Below are positions 8,541-18,314 of a DNA stretch of 49,582 bases, one piece after another (the stretch's first letter is position 1; every line of letters starts with the position of its first letter). Source of the DNA: Kiloniellaceae bacterium (GTDB lineage: Bacteria; Pseudomonadota; Alphaproteobacteria; Kiloniellales; Kiloniellaceae); NCBI GenBank assembly GCA_021776195.1, contig JAJFGK010000040.1, forward strand, positions 1-49,582. Direction: 5' to 3'. Made by a program: the position numbers and the translations under genes. Below the pieces are notes generated by a model. The model saw only the letters and a list, made by a program, of their open reading frames with translations, did no database searches and was not told where the DNA came from.

Positions 8541-10136
8541 TCAATGGCGGAAGTGGCGCATTCCGGTCAGGACCATGGCCAGGCCGGCCGCGTCGGCGGC
8601 GGCGATGACCTCGTCGTCGCGCTTGGAGCCGCCGGGCTGGATCACCGAGGTGGCGCCGGCCTCGACCGCGGCCAGCAGGCCGTCGGCGAAGGGAAAGAAG
8701 GCATCCGAGGCGACCGCGGATCCCCGGGTCAAGGGCTCGGGCGAGCCCGCCGCCTCGGCGGCATCGAGCGCCTTGCGCGCCGCGGTGCGGGCCGAGTCGA
8801 CGCGGCTCATCTGGCCGGCGCCGATCCCCACGGTGGCGCCGTCCTTGGCGTAGACGATGGCGTTCGACTTCACGTGTTTGGCGACCCGGAAGGCGAAGAG
8901 CAGATCGTCGAGCTCGCCGGGGCTGGGCTGGCGCTGGGTGACGCAGGTCACGTCGGCGCGCGCGACCCGTCCGTTGTCGCGGGTCTGGGCCAGGAATCCG
9001 CCGGCGACCGGGCTCAGCACCAGACCGGCGGCGGCCGGGTCGGGCAGCGCCTCGAGCAACAGCAGGCGCAGGTTGGCCTTGCCGGCCAGGACGGCCTCGG
9101 CCTCGGCGCTGGCGCCGGGCGCGACCACCACCTCGACGAAGAGCTTGGCGATCTCGGCGGCGGTCTCGGCATCGAGCGGCCGGTTGATCGCGATGATGCC
9201 GCCAAAGGCGCTCACCGGATCGCAAGCCAGGGCGCGCCGATAGGCCTCGAGTACGCTGGCCGCGCTGGCCACGCCACAGGGGTTGGCGTGCTTGATGATG
9301 GCGACGCTGGGCTCGGAGAATTCGGCGACCAGTTCGATCGCGGCATTGGTGTCGTTCAGATTGTTGTAGCTGAGCGCCTTGCCCTGGCGCTGGACGCTGC
9401 TCGCCACGCCGGGGCGGGCCGAGCCGGGCCCGGCGGTCCGGTAGAAGGCGGCCTCCTGATGGGGGTTCTCGCCATAGCGCAGCAGCTCCGCCCGCTGGCC
9501 CGAGACGGTCAGGGCCGTCGGGAAGATCTCGCCATTCTGGGCCGCGAACCAGGCCGCGATCATGGCGTCATAGGCGGCGGTGTGGGCGAAGGCGGCGGCG
9601 GCCAGCCGTCGGCGCAGATCCTCCGGCAAGGCGCCGTCGTTGGCGCTCAGGGCCTCGATCACGACGCCGTAGTCGGCCGGGTCGGTGACGATGGCCACGA
9701 AGTCGTGGTTCTTGGCCGAGGCGCGGATCAGGGCCGGTCCGCCGATATCGATGTTCTCCACGCAGGTCGCGAAGTCGGCACCGCCGGCCACCGTCGCCTC
9801 GAAGGGATAGAGATTGGAGACCACCAGGTCGATCGGCGCGATACCGTGGTCGGCCAGGGCCTGGCGATGGCTTTCGCTGTCGCGCCGGGCCAGGATGCCG
9901 CCGTGGATCTTCGGATGCAGGGTCTTGACCCGGCCGTCCATGATCTCGGGAAAGCCGGTGTGGTCGGAGACCTCGGTCACCGGGATCCTGGCCTCGGTCA
10001 TGGCCCGGGCCGACCCGCCGGTCGACAGGATTTCGACCCCTTGGCCGGCCAGAAACCCGGCGAGCTCGGCGAGCCCGGTCTTGTCGGAAACCGAAATGAG
10101 CGCGCGGCGAACCGCCGGCGCAGTCTGATCGGACAT
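8541..10136 (-). CDS. purH: Bifunctional AICAR formyltransferase/IMP cyclohydrolase
   Basis: 531 aa; catalyses the last two steps of de novo IMP synthesis in the cytosol. The N-terminal IMP cyclohydrolase (MGS-like fold) has [18 protein letters not shown] and [19 protein letters not shown]. The C-terminal AICAR transformylase has [29 protein letters not shown], and ends in [20 protein letters not shown]...TGMRHFRH, the typical PurH tail. ATG 10136 is preferred over in-frame upstream starts, because those lie inside the neighbouring gene and the protein from here begins [19 protein letters not shown], as expected. It is last in the rsmB-rpe-heparinase-polysaccharide run. Confidence 0.97.
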   Translation of the reverse strand: MSDQTAPAVRRALISVSDKTGLAELAGFLAGQGVEILSTGGSARAMTEARIPVTEVSDHTGFPEIMDGRVKTLHPKIHGGILARRDSESHRQALADHGIAPIDLVVSNLYPFEATVAGGADFATCVENIDIGGPALIRASAKNHDFVAIVTDPADYGVVIEALSANDGALPEDLRRRLAAAAFAHTAAYDAMIAAWFAAQNGEIFPTALTVSGQRAELLRYGENPHQEAAFYRTAGPGSARPGVASSVQRQGKALSYNNLNDTNAAIELVAEFSEPSVAIIKHANPCGVASAASVLEAYRRALACDPVSAFGGIIAINRPLDAETAAEIAKLFVEVVVAPGASAEAEAVLAGKANLRLLLLEALPDPAAAGLVLSPVAGGFLAQTRDNGRVARADVTCVTQRQPSPGELDDLLFAFRVAKHVKSNAIVYAKDGATVGIGAGQMSRVDSARTAARKALDAAEAAGSPEPLTRGSAVASDAFFPFADGLLAAVEAGATSVIQPGGSKRDDEVIAAADAAGLAMVLTGMRHFRH

Positions 10137-10191
10137 GGGTCTTTTCCCCGGCTGGAAACGGCCCGCCTTAGTAAGCCTATGTCTCAGAGAG

Positions 10192-12162
10192 TCAAGAGAC
10201 GGCGGCGGGGTTCTGCGCCTCCGGCCGGGCGCGGCGGTACTCGGGGACCAGACGGGCGAGCAGATCCAGGGCCTCGGCCCGCCGGCCTTCCCGGGCCAGG
10301 GCCTCGAGATCGGCGATCTGCTTTTCCAGCAGCAGGGCATTGGCCGCGCGGGGGGCGGCCACCTTGACCGCGCCATGGCCGGTCGGGCGCAGCGGCTCGT
10401 CCTGGTGGAACAGTTCCTCCTCCAGCTTTTCGCCGGGGCGTGGGCCGATGATCTCGATGGCGATCTCCTCGCCTGGCGTGCGGCCGGTCAAACGGATCAT
10501 CTGCTGCGCCAGGTCGATGATGCGGACCGGCTCGCCCATCTCCAGAACGAAGATCGTACCGGCGTCCTCGCCGTTCGCGGCCGCGCCCAGGGCGGCGGCC
10601 TGGAGGATCAACTGCACCGCTTCGCGGATCGTCATGAAGTAGCGGGTCATGGCGGGATCGGTCACGGTCAGCGGCCCGCCGTGATCGAGCTGCCGCTGGA
10701 AGAGCTGGACCACCGAGCCGGTCGATCCCAGGACGTTGCCGAAGCGCACGGTAAAGAAGCGGGTGCCCCCGCGTCGGGCCCCCTCCCGGCCGCGGCCGGC
10801 GTCCAGGGAGCCGTCGTTCTTGCGCGCCTCGATGTCGAAGGCCTGACAGATCATCTCGGCCAGGCGCTTGCTGGCACCCATGACGTTGGGCGGGTTGACC
10901 GCCTTGTCGGTCGAGATCTGGATCATCGTCGCGACGCCCTGCTTGCGACAGGCCTGGGCCACGTTGCGGGTGCCGATCACGTTGGTCAGCAGGCCTTCCA
11001 TCGGCTGCGCTTCGACGATCGGGACGTGCTTCAGGGCGGCGGCGTGCAGGACCAGTTCGGGCGCCTCGCGGGCGAAGACCCGCTCCAGGCGCCCCGCGTC
11101 GCGCACGTCGGCCAGAAGGGATCGGCGGGCCACCTGCGGCGCCTTTTCGCTAACCTCCAGGTCGATGGCGTAGAGCAGGGATTCACTGACGTCGAGCAGG
11201 CTCAGGTGCGCCGGCTGGAAGGCCGCGACCTGACGCGCCAGCTCCGATCCGATGGACCCGCCGGCGCCGGTAATCAACACCCGGCGGCCCGCGATCAGGG
11301 CCCGCATGGCGGCCTGGTCGAGCGGCTGTTGGGGACGTCCGAGAATATCTTCGATCGCCACCGGTCGGACTTCGCTGGCCCGCGCGTCGCCGGCGCTGAA
11401 GTCGGACAGACGGGGCAGGCTGGCAACGCCGCAGCCGAGCGACTCCGCGATCTCGAGGAGCTGCGCCATGTCCTCCCGCTCGAGCCTTTTGGTCAGCACG
11501 ATGCGCTGGGGCCGGCGGCTGCCCGCGGCCAGGCGCTCGACGACCGCCGCCAGGTCGCCGAGATGGCCGGCCACCGGGACGGCGTGGATGTCTCTGCCGA
11601 TCCGCGTGCCCTTCTCGTCGATGATCCCGAGCACCTCGTACGGCGCGTCGCGATCGCGGGCCATCTCGCGGATGAAGACCTCGGCCGCGTCGCTGGCACC
11701 GATCAGGAGAACCGGCACGCGCAGGTGGATATCTTTTTCCAGCAAATGGCCCAGGCTGCGGTCCTTGAACACGCGGTAGAGCATGCGCGGGCCGCCCAGC
11801 AGAAAGACCAGCACGAACCAGTTGATGACGAAGGAGGTCCGCGGCAGTCCCTGGAGCCGGGTCATGATGAAGGCGGCGACCATGAAGAGCAGGATGGCCA
11901 GGGTCGCGGCCTTGAGGATGCCCACGAGATCGTTCATCGAGGCGTAACGCCACAGGCCGCGATAGAGGCCGGTCACCATGAAGGCCACCGCCGAGACGGC
12001 GACGAAGAGAGCCCAGGTCGGCAGGAGATGGTCGCCGAGATAGGCGAGCGCCGTTTCGCCCCGCCGCAGTGCCAGGGCGATGACGAAGGATAGGGCGGCC
12101 ATCACCAGGTCGTGCAGAAAAGCGACGGCCGGCCGGGGCAGGAGATGGCGGCGGGTATCCAT
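10192..12162 (-). CDS. Membrane nucleotide-sugar 4,6-dehydratase (WbpM/PglF/CapD family)
   Basis: 656 aa. Four N-terminal transmembrane segments (about residues 12-125) precede a first Rossmann domain ([13 protein letters not shown]) and a second, catalytic SDR domain ([18 protein letters not shown] near residue 290). The catalytic segment reads [20 protein letters not shown]: methionine replaces the usual tyrosine of YxxxK, giving the Ser-Met-Lys arrangement known for the membrane-bound WbpM branch. These enzymes convert UDP-GlcNAc to a 4-keto-6-deoxy sugar for O-antigen, capsule or glycan synthesis. Directly downstream of the WecA/MraY-like transferase on the same strand, so the pair likely makes and loads the first sugar of an envelope polysaccharide. 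Confidence 0.93.
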   Translation of the reverse strand: MDTRRHLLPRPAVAFLHDLVMAALSFVIALALRRGETALAYLGDHLLPTWALFVAVSAVAFMVTGLYRGLWRYASMNDLVGILKAATLAILLFMVAAFIMTRLQGLPRTSFVINWFVLVFLLGGPRMLYRVFKDRSLGHLLEKDIHLRVPVLLIGASDAAEVFIREMARDRDAPYEVLGIIDEKGTRIGRDIHAVPVAGHLGDLAAVVERLAAGSRRPQRIVLTKRLEREDMAQLLEIAESLGCGVASLPRLSDFSAGDARASEVRPVAIEDILGRPQQPLDQAAMRALIAGRRVLITGAGGSIGSELARQVAAFQPAHLSLLDVSESLLYAIDLEVSEKAPQVARRSLLADVRDAGRLERVFAREAPELVLHAAALKHVPIVEAQPMEGLLTNVIGTRNVAQACRKQGVATMIQISTDKAVNPPNVMGASKRLAEMICQAFDIEARKNDGSLDAGRGREGARRGGTRFFTVRFGNVLGSTGSVVQLFQRQLDHGGPLTVTDPAMTRYFMTIREAVQLILQAAALGAAANGEDAGTIFVLEMGEPVRIIDLAQQMIRLTGRTPGEEIAIEIIGPRPGEKLEEELFHQDEPLRPTGHGAVKVAAPRAANALLLEKQIADLEALAREGRRAEALDLLARLVPEYRRARPEAQNPAAVS

Positions 12163-12252
12163 GGTGTCGGTCAGGCTTTCCTGGTCATCTTTGCGCCGCC
12201 CGACAATAGCATGCGCCCGCGCCCGCGCACAGGCCGCGCTCGGTTTCGGCGG

Positions 12253-13269
12253 TCATGCGCGGGGCACCGCCCAGCGCCGCAGGCAAACCAGCAGCAGGGC
12301 CACCACGCCCACCGCAGCGATCAGGCTGGCCGGGGCGAAACCAGGCAGCAGGGCGGTCATGCTCAGGACCAGCAGGGCGAGGTTGCACAGCGCGACCGCC
12401 GCGACCACGCGCCTGTGGCTGCATCCGGCCTGGATCGGCCGCTGGTAGAAGTGCTCCCGGTGGGCCTGCCAGATTCTTTCGCCGCGCAGCAGGCGGCGCG
12501 TCAGGGTGATGCCGGAATCGGCGAGGTAATAGAGCGGCAGGATCAGCGCCGATGCCCAGGCGCCGTGGGCGGCGGCGAGCAGCAGCAGGCCGCCGAGCAG
12601 GAATCCGAGCGGAATCGAGCCCACGTCGCCCAGGAAAACCCGCGCCGGCTCGCGGTTCCAGACCCAGAACCCGAAGGCCGCGCCGGCCAGGGCCAGGGCC
12701 AGCCGGGGCGTGACCGTCTCGCCGGATCCGAGGCTGAACAGGCCGGCAAGGCCGAGACCCATGAACAGCGTTTGCGCCGCTGTCAGGCCGTCGATGCCAT
12801 CCATGAAGTTGTAGAGGTTTATGAACCAGACCAGCAGCAGGCCGGCAAAGAGCCGGTCGACCCAGAGCGGCAAGAGGCCCTGGAACACCATTGTATCGGC
12901 TGGCCAGCTCCAGAGCAGCGCGGCGGCCGCGGCGCCGTGGGCGAGCAACCGGACCAGGGCCGGCAGTCCGCGCAGGTCGTCGATCCAGGAGATCGCGGCG
13001 AGCAGTCCGGCCGCGACGACCATTGTCTTGAATGTCGCCGCTGTCACCAGGACGGAAGCGTTGCCGGCCGACCAGGAGACCAGCCAGACGAGCAGAACCG
13101 CGGCGACCACCAGGACACCCCCGCCACGCGGCGTGCTGACCTTGTGACTGCTCCGTTCGTTCGGCCGGTCGAAGACCCGAAAGCGCTTCAAAATCGGGAT
13201 CAAAAGGCCGGTGCCCAGGGCGACGATCAGAAAGGCCAGTCCGGCGGAAAACGCCAAGGGCCCCATCAT
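12253..13269 (-). CDS. Polyprenyl-phosphate glycosyl-1-phosphate transferase (WecA/MraY family, glycosyltransferase 4)
   Basis: 338 aa, about ten transmembrane segments. Motifs of the family are all present: early cytoplasmic loop DRPNERSSHKVSTPRGGG, SWIDDLRGL (catalytic Asp pair), INLYNFMDGIDGLTA, RVFLGDVGS, and the histidine loop HREHFYQR. The protein would transfer a sugar-1-phosphate from UDP-sugar to undecaprenyl phosphate at the inner membrane. The spacing of DGIDG and HREHFYQ favours the WecA/WbpL group rather than true MraY. ATG 13269 (or the adjacent ATG 13266) is preferred; longer in-frame starts run into the heparinase gene and the 19-bp duplication. Confidence 0.92.
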   Translation of the reverse strand: MMGPLAFSAGLAFLIVALGTGLLIPILKRFRVFDRPNERSSHKVSTPRGGGVLVVAAVLLVWLVSWSAGNASVLVTAATFKTMVVAAGLLAAISWIDDLRGLPALVRLLAHGAAAAALLWSWPADTMVFQGLLPLWVDRLFAGLLLVWFINLYNFMDGIDGLTAAQTLFMGLGLAGLFSLGSGETVTPRLALALAGAAFGFWVWNREPARVFLGDVGSIPLGFLLGGLLLLAAAHGAWASALILPLYYLADSGITLTRRLLRGERIWQAHREHFYQRPIQAGCSHRRVVAAVALCNLALLVLSMTALLPGFAPASLIAAVGVVALLLVCLRRWAVPRA

Positions 13270-13296
13270 CCGAATAGCGATCTGTGCATTGTCATT

Positions 13297-13334
13297 CTCA
13301 GTGCAGGGACTCCGGCTCAGTGCAGGGACTCCGG
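13297..13334. repeat. Perfect 19-bp tandem duplication
   Basis: CTCAGTGCAGGGACTCCGG occurs twice head-to-tail (13297-13315 and 13316-13334). It fills the short gap between the heparinase stop and the WecA-like start, where it could alter spacing of the downstream ribosome binding site. No function is evident. Confidence 0.9.
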
Positions 13335-13343
13335 GCTCGGGCG

Positions 13344-15098
13344 CTAGCCCGCCCGGGTAGCCTCGCGACGCAGGGCCCACTTGATTGTGGTCACGCTCTC
13401 TTGGGTCTCGCCGCTGAGGACGACCTGCTGGGCGCGGCGAATCTCGCCCTCGGCGCCGAGATAGACGCTGGGCTCCAGGCCGAAGACGGCGCCGTTGGCG
13501 CGCAGAATCCAGGCGCCGGATTTCCGGGTCGTGATGATGACCTGCTCGCCCCCGGTGGCGAGGCTGACGCGCACCTCGGGGTGCAGATGGAAGCGCAGCT
13601 TGAAGGGGCGCGGCGGTGCCGAACCGCGGCTGTAGGCCAGACGGTCCTCGCCGCGCAGATCGTCGCCCCCCGCCGCCAGGTAAAGCCGCCGGTGGTGGAT
13701 CAGCCCGAAGGGGCGGTCATAGCCGTCGTGGCTCAGGTCGAGGAGACCGCAGCCGTCCTGCTCCTCGCGGCGGCACCGGACCTGGGTTGGCCGCCGCCCG
13801 AGGCCGCCCTGCGGCAGGAGTTCGGCGGCATTGGTATCGTCGATCGTCACCGTGGAGTGGGCCGCCGTGGCGCGCAGCGCGGCGGACCAGTCGGGGTCCC
13901 AGGGCCGTGCGCCGCAGTTGACCACCAACCGCTCGCGGCCGACCGAAAACTCGAAGGCCAGGGGACCGGCGTGGCTATGGGTGTCGAGGCCCGCCGGCGG
14001 CGGGGTGCCGGCATCGACGATCAAGAGGCTGCGGCCGGCCTGCAGACGCTGGAAGCCGCAGTCCGGCGCGCTCATGATTGGGCGCTTCGGGCCCGGACAG
14101 CGTTGCAGCAGCATCTCGAGCTCGAGCACCTGGCCGAGCCGGGTGCCGTTGAAGAGCGCGAGGTCGCCGTCGCCGTGCTGGAACAGGCGCAGGCAGGGGC
14201 CCATGGCCCCGACCGCGTCGGCCAGGATGGCCGGCGGGTCGATCTTGCGGGCCATCAGCAGGGCGCGCAGGCCGACCAGGTCGCGCAGCACCGAAAAGAG
14301 CGCGCCGGGACTGCGCTCGGCCTGGCCGCCGTCGCCCAGAACCTGATCCTGCAAGGCCTTCTCCAGCAAGGCGAGGCCCTTTTCGAGCCAGGCCTCGCCG
14401 GCCGGCAGACAACAGCCGGCGGTGACCAGTCCCCGAATTGCGGCGATCAGTTCGCTGCCGCAGAGGCCGGCCGGCAGCAGACGGGCCAGCAGCGCGGCCT
14501 GCTGGGCCAGGGAGGTCAGGACCTTCTGGCGCAGAACCGGGTCGGCCGGGGCGATGAAGAAATCATGGAGCTGCAGCCAGTGGGTGATGCGCCGCGACAG
14601 GACCATTGGCTCGCGGGCCACCGGATGGCGATAGCAGCGCGCGGCGAGCCAGGACTCGGTCAGATCGCGGGCGCCGCGCCGCGCCGTGTCGCCGCCCAGG
14701 GCGCGCAGGTCGCTCAGCCAGGAAAAGTCGTGCAGACCGCGCAGCCAGGCGTTGTCGGCCTGATGCGGCAGCCACAGCGGATCGGGGTCGTCGAGGCTGA
14801 GGCCGGCAAAACAAAAGCGCCCCTCCAGCAGGGCGGCACCCCGGGTCGCGTCGCCGGGCCAGGGATCGCTCGGCACCACCAGCAGGCCCTGGCCGGCGCG
14901 GCTGCCAGTCAGCGAGCCCGGCGGTGCCAAAGCGAGCAGCGGCGCCTTCAGGGCGTAGGCGATGCGCGCCCAGGCGAGATCCTGCGGCAACCGTCGCAGG
15001 GCTTTCAGGCGTGCCAGAGGCCCGCCTCCGCTGGCCGCGCGGGTGCGGGCGCGAAGGATTTGACTGTCCAACTGCTTGTCGAACAGGCTCGTCGCCAT
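13344..15098 (-). CDS. Heparinase II/III family protein
   Basis: 584 aa. The N-terminal alpha/alpha toroid region (residues 1-330, with WLAARCYRHPVAREPMVLSR and the helix-rich QAALLARLLPAGLCGSELIA) is followed by the C-terminal beta-sandwich domain with DTHSHAGPLAFEFSVGRERL and VVNCG, the characteristic Heparinase_II_III signature containing the conserved histidine. Alphaproteobacterial members of this kind sit between rsmB and purH, with unknown polysaccharide substrate; lyase activity is assumed from family only. No signal peptide is obvious. The start is 3 bp after the rpe stop, so the two are an operon. Confidence 0.9.
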   Translation of the reverse strand: MATSLFDKQLDSQILRARTRAASGGGPLARLKALRRLPQDLAWARIAYALKAPLLALAPPGSLTGSRAGQGLLVVPSDPWPGDATRGAALLEGRFCFAGLSLDDPDPLWLPHQADNAWLRGLHDFSWLSDLRALGGDTARRGARDLTESWLAARCYRHPVAREPMVLSRRITHWLQLHDFFIAPADPVLRQKVLTSLAQQAALLARLLPAGLCGSELIAAIRGLVTAGCCLPAGEAWLEKGLALLEKALQDQVLGDGGQAERSPGALFSVLRDLVGLRALLMARKIDPPAILADAVGAMGPCLRLFQHGDGDLALFNGTRLGQVLELEMLLQRCPGPKRPIMSAPDCGFQRLQAGRSLLIVDAGTPPPAGLDTHSHAGPLAFEFSVGRERLVVNCGARPWDPDWSAALRATAAHSTVTIDDTNAAELLPQGGLGRRPTQVRCRREEQDGCGLLDLSHDGYDRPFGLIHHRRLYLAAGGDDLRGEDRLAYSRGSAPPRPFKLRFHLHPEVRVSLATGGEQVIITTRKSGAWILRANGAVFGLEPSVYLGAEGEIRRAQQVVLSGETQESVTTIKWALRREATRAG

Positions 15099-15101
15099 GG
15101 G

Positions 15102-15767
15102 TCAGCCTCCGCCGCGCAGCAGGCGAATGTTGTCCGCATAGGCTTCGGCGCCGCCCTTGAAGACCGCCGAACCCGCGACCAGGACATCGGCGCCGGCGCC
15201 AACCACCTGAGGCGCGGTCTGCCCGTTGATGCCGCCGTCGACCTCCAGGTCGATGGTCCGCCCGCTGGCGTCGATCATGGCGCGCAGCGCGCGCAGCTTG
15301 TCCAGGGCGGAGGGAATGAAGCTCTGGCCGCCGAAGCCCGGATTGACCGACATCACCAGGATCAGATCGAGAACTTCCAGGACGTGGCGCACCGCCTCGA
15401 CCGGCGTGGCCGGGTTGAGCGCCACCCCGGCCTTCTTGCCCAGGGCCTTGACCTGCTGCAGCGAGGAATGGAGATGCGGGCCGGCCTCGGCATGGAGCGT
15501 GATGATATCGGCGCCGGCCGCGGCGAAAGCCTGGATGTAGGGATCGACCGGCGCGATCATCAGGTGCACGTCGAAGACCCGGTCGCTGTGCGGGCGCAGG
15601 GCCTTGATCACATCGGGGCCGATGGTGATGTTGGGTACGTAGTGGCCGTCCATGACATCGACGTGAATATAGTCGGCCCCGGCCGAGGTGACGGCCCGCA
15701 CCTCGTCGCCCAGGCGCGCAAAATCCGACGCGAGAATCGAAGGCGCGATCCGGACGGCTTGTTGCAT
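15102..15767 (-). CDS. rpe: Ribulose-phosphate 3-epimerase
   Basis: 221 aa TIM-barrel enzyme interconverting ribulose-5-phosphate and xylulose-5-phosphate in the pentose phosphate pathway. Expected motifs are intact: [33 protein letters not shown] (metal and catalytic residues), [39 protein letters not shown], and [13 protein letters not shown], with VAGSAVF near the end forming the phosphate site. Length is typical. Same strand as rsmB (118 bp upstream) and heparinase (3 bp downstream). Confidence 0.97.
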   Translation of the reverse strand: MQQAVRIAPSILASDFARLGDEVRAVTSAGADYIHVDVMDGHYVPNITIGPDVIKALRPHSDRVFDVHLMIAPVDPYIQAFAAAGADIITLHAEAGPHLHSSLQQVKALGKKAGVALNPATPVEAVRHVLEVLDLILVMSVNPGFGGQSFIPSALDKLRALRAMIDASGRTIDLEVDGGINGQTAPQVVGAGADVLVAGSAVFKGGAEAYADNIRLLRGGG

Positions 15768-15885
15768 GAAGGAGGAACCTCTCGGCAGGGACTCGGGCTG
15801 TTGTGTGACACCTTGGTATCAAGTCGCGAATCGCCCCGCAAGTCCGACAGAGGTAAGGGATCTCCACAGGGCCCTTGGCGACACC

Positions 15886-17208
15886 TCAGTGTTTGACCAG
15901 ACGGCAGGCGTAGAACCCGTCGAGTCCGCCCTGGTCGGGCAGATGGCAAGGCAGGGTGCGTAGATCTCCCTCCGCGGTAATGAACGCGTCCTCTCCGTCC
16001 AGTTCGAGGCGGTCGACCGGGCTGCGGACCAAGTCGCCGCGGCGCGCCAGCAGCGCGGCGATGCGCTCGGGGCCCTCCTCGGCTTCCAGGGAACAGACCA
16101 CGTAGAGCAGTCGGCCCTCGGGGGCCAGCATCTCGGCGGCGGCGTCGAGCAGGCGGTCCTGCAGGGCGGTCAGGTCGGCCAGCTCCGATTCGCGGCGCAG
16201 CCGGGCGATGTCGGGATGGCGGCGCAGCGTGCCGGTGCCGCTACAGGGCGCATCGAGCAGCAGGGTCGAAACCGGGCTATCCGGACGCCAGGTGGTCGCG
16301 TCGGCCTCTACCACCCGGGCGGTCAGCCCGAGGCGTTTCAGATTGGCCCTCAGGCGGGCGATACGGCCCGCGGCGCGTTCCACGGCGATCACCTGGGCGC
16401 CACCGGCGGCCAGGCCGGCGGTCTTGCCGCCGGGGGCGGCGCAGAGGTCGACCACGGTCTGGCCGGGCTCCAGATAGAGCAGATCGCAGGTCAGCGCCGC
16501 CGCGGCGTCCTGGACCCACCAGGCCCCGGCATCGAAACCCGGCAGGGCCGTGGGGTCGCCCTTGACCCCGGTCAGGCGCAGGCTGCGCCGGAACAGCGGG
16601 GCCGCGTCGATGCCTGCCGCCGCGAAGGCGGACTGGACGGCAGCCCGGTCGCCCTTCACGGTGATGTCGAGCGGCGCTTCGCGCTGGTTCGCGACCGCGA
16701 TCGCCTGGGCCGTGGTCTCGCCATAGGTCTTCTGCCAGCGCTGATAGAGCCAGTCCGGGCTATTGAGGCGGGGACTGTCGATCTCGGCCAGCAGGGTCTC
16801 TCCCTCGCGCGAGAGTCGGGCCAGAACCCCGTTCAGAAGGCGCTTCTGGCCCTTCAGGCGCGGCGTGCGTTCGGCCAGCTTCATGGTCGTGCTGATCGCC
16901 GCGTGAGCCGGCGTGCCGAGCTGGAGCAGTTGCACCGCGCCCAGGCGCAGAAGATCCTTCAGGTCGCCGTCGCGCTCCTTCAGCGGCCGCTCCAGACAGT
17001 GCGCGATGACACTGTCGAGCGTGCCCAGGTGGCGCAGCAGCGCGCCGACCAGCAAACGCGCGAAGGCCCGGTCCCGGGTCTCCAGGCTTTGCCATGCCTG
17101 GTTTCCCTCGATGGCGGCATCGAGGTGACGGCGCTGGCGCAGCACCGTGCGGAGCACGGCCAGCGCGACGCGGCGGGGGTCGCCGCCCTTGTTCGGTGCC
17201 TTGGTCAT
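15886..17208 (-). CDS. rsmB: 16S rRNA (cytosine-967-C5)-methyltransferase
   Basis: 440 aa. The N-terminal NusB-like domain (RRVALAVLRTVL...DRAFARLLVGALLRHLGTLD) is followed by the SAM-dependent m5C methyltransferase: VVDLCAAPGGKTAGLAA (motif I), VIAVERAAGRIARLRANL, LLLDAPCSGTGTLRRHPD (motif IV with the catalytic PCS cysteine), and VVCSLEAEEG (the second conserved cysteine). ATG 17208 is preferred since upstream in-frame sequence lacks similarity and the protein from here begins MTKAPNKGGDPRRVALAVLR. Modifies the small ribosomal subunit rRNA. Confidence 0.95.
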   Translation of the reverse strand: MTKAPNKGGDPRRVALAVLRTVLRQRRHLDAAIEGNQAWQSLETRDRAFARLLVGALLRHLGTLDSVIAHCLERPLKERDGDLKDLLRLGAVQLLQLGTPAHAAISTTMKLAERTPRLKGQKRLLNGVLARLSREGETLLAEIDSPRLNSPDWLYQRWQKTYGETTAQAIAVANQREAPLDITVKGDRAAVQSAFAAAGIDAAPLFRRSLRLTGVKGDPTALPGFDAGAWWVQDAAAALTCDLLYLEPGQTVVDLCAAPGGKTAGLAAGGAQVIAVERAAGRIARLRANLKRLGLTARVVEADATTWRPDSPVSTLLLDAPCSGTGTLRRHPDIARLRRESELADLTALQDRLLDAAAEMLAPEGRLLYVVCSLEAEEGPERIAALLARRGDLVRSPVDRLELDGEDAFITAEGDLRTLPCHLPDQGGLDGFYACRLVKH

Positions 17209-17296
17209 GTTGGTCCCCGGTGGTGGCGGCGCGGTGTAGCACGGGCCCGGAGCGAAGGGGAGGAGAAAGGCGCGCCAGGTCCGCCCTTGGTGCGCG

Positions 17297-18214
17297 CTAC
17301 TTCGGGCGGCCGCGCTCCGAGATCCAGATTCCGCCGAGGACAAGGCCCAGGGCAATGGCATGATAGGTCTCGAAGGGCTCGCCGAGAATCGCCACCGCGA
17401 GGACCGCGGCGAAGACCGGGACCAGATTGACGAAAACCCCGGCCCGCCCCGGTCCGATCATCGTCACTCCCTGGACAAAGAAGATCTGCGCCAGGAAGGA
17501 AGGAAAGACCGCGACAACCACGACCACGATCCAGCCCTTGGCGGAGGGCCACTGCAGGGCCCCCAGCGCCGCCTCGGTCACGGTCAGGGGGATCGAGGCC
17601 ACGAAAGCGGCACCGGCCATGATCGTGAAGAGGCTGAGTGCGTCGACCGGCGGGCGCTTGCGCAGGGCGACCGTGTAGCCGGCGTAGCAGAAGGCGGCGG
17701 CGAGCATCAGGAGGTCGCCGGCGTTCAGCGCCAGGTCCAGGAGGCGGGCCCAACTGCCACCCGAGCCGACAATGACCACGCCCAGGACCGTCAGGACCAC
17801 ACCGGCCGCCTGCATGCCCGTCACCGGGGTGCGATAGGCGGTGTAGGCCCCGAGCAGGACAAAGATCGGAATCGCGCCCTGAATTATCCCCATATTGACC
17901 GCTGTCGTGGAGTGCGCGGCGACATAAAAAATCGCGTTGAAGAGCGTAAAGCCGACCGCGCCCAGAGCGACCGCGAAGCCCAGGTGCCGGCGCAGGACCG
18001 GCCAGTCCTTGCGCATCGATCCACGGGCGAAGACCGCAAGCAGCAGCAGGGCCCCGAGCCAGCGCAGGCTGACCAGCACCATCGGCGAGATCTCGCCCAC
18101 CGCAAGCCGGCCTGAAATCGTGTTGCCGGCCCAGCAGAGCGCGGTGAAGGCGAGCAGCAGGTAGGCCCGGGTAAAGCCGGCCGCGGGCCGTCGCGCGTCT
18201 TGTTCGGTTGCCAT
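17297..18214 (-). CDS. EamA/DMT-superfamily exporter
   Basis: 305 aa inner-membrane protein with ten predicted transmembrane helices in two EamA repeats. Repeat 1 starts LLAFTALCWAGNTISGRLAV, repeat 2 near residue 150 with LLMLAAAFCYAGYTVALRKR. The second repeat ends in the typical NLVPVFAAVLAVAILGEPFE stretch. Family members export amino acids, metabolites or drugs; substrate unknown. ATG 18214 chosen because the protein then begins with a short cytosolic tail before helix 1. Same strand as htpX and rsmB. Confidence 0.92.
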   Translation of the reverse strand: MATEQDARRPAAGFTRAYLLLAFTALCWAGNTISGRLAVGEISPMVLVSLRWLGALLLLAVFARGSMRKDWPVLRRHLGFAVALGAVGFTLFNAIFYVAAHSTTAVNMGIIQGAIPIFVLLGAYTAYRTPVTGMQAAGVVLTVLGVVIVGSGGSWARLLDLALNAGDLLMLAAAFCYAGYTVALRKRPPVDALSLFTIMAGAAFVASIPLTVTEAALGALQWPSAKGWIVVVVVAVFPSFLAQIFFVQGVTMIGPGRAGVFVNLVPVFAAVLAVAILGEPFETYHAIALGLVLGGIWISERGRPK

Positions 18215-18314
18215 GCTAATCCCGCGCCCCGGCTGCTTACTGCGGTCGTGCCGCATTGTCTGGCGTGCCGTCTTGTCTAGGACGCCCGGTAGGACACTGC
18301 AAGGCAGGCGAAAG

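Noticed and set aside
13284..15896. 870-aa plus-strand ORF opposite heparinase and rpe
   Set aside because: Shadow frame of two well-supported genes, low-complexity composition, no motif.
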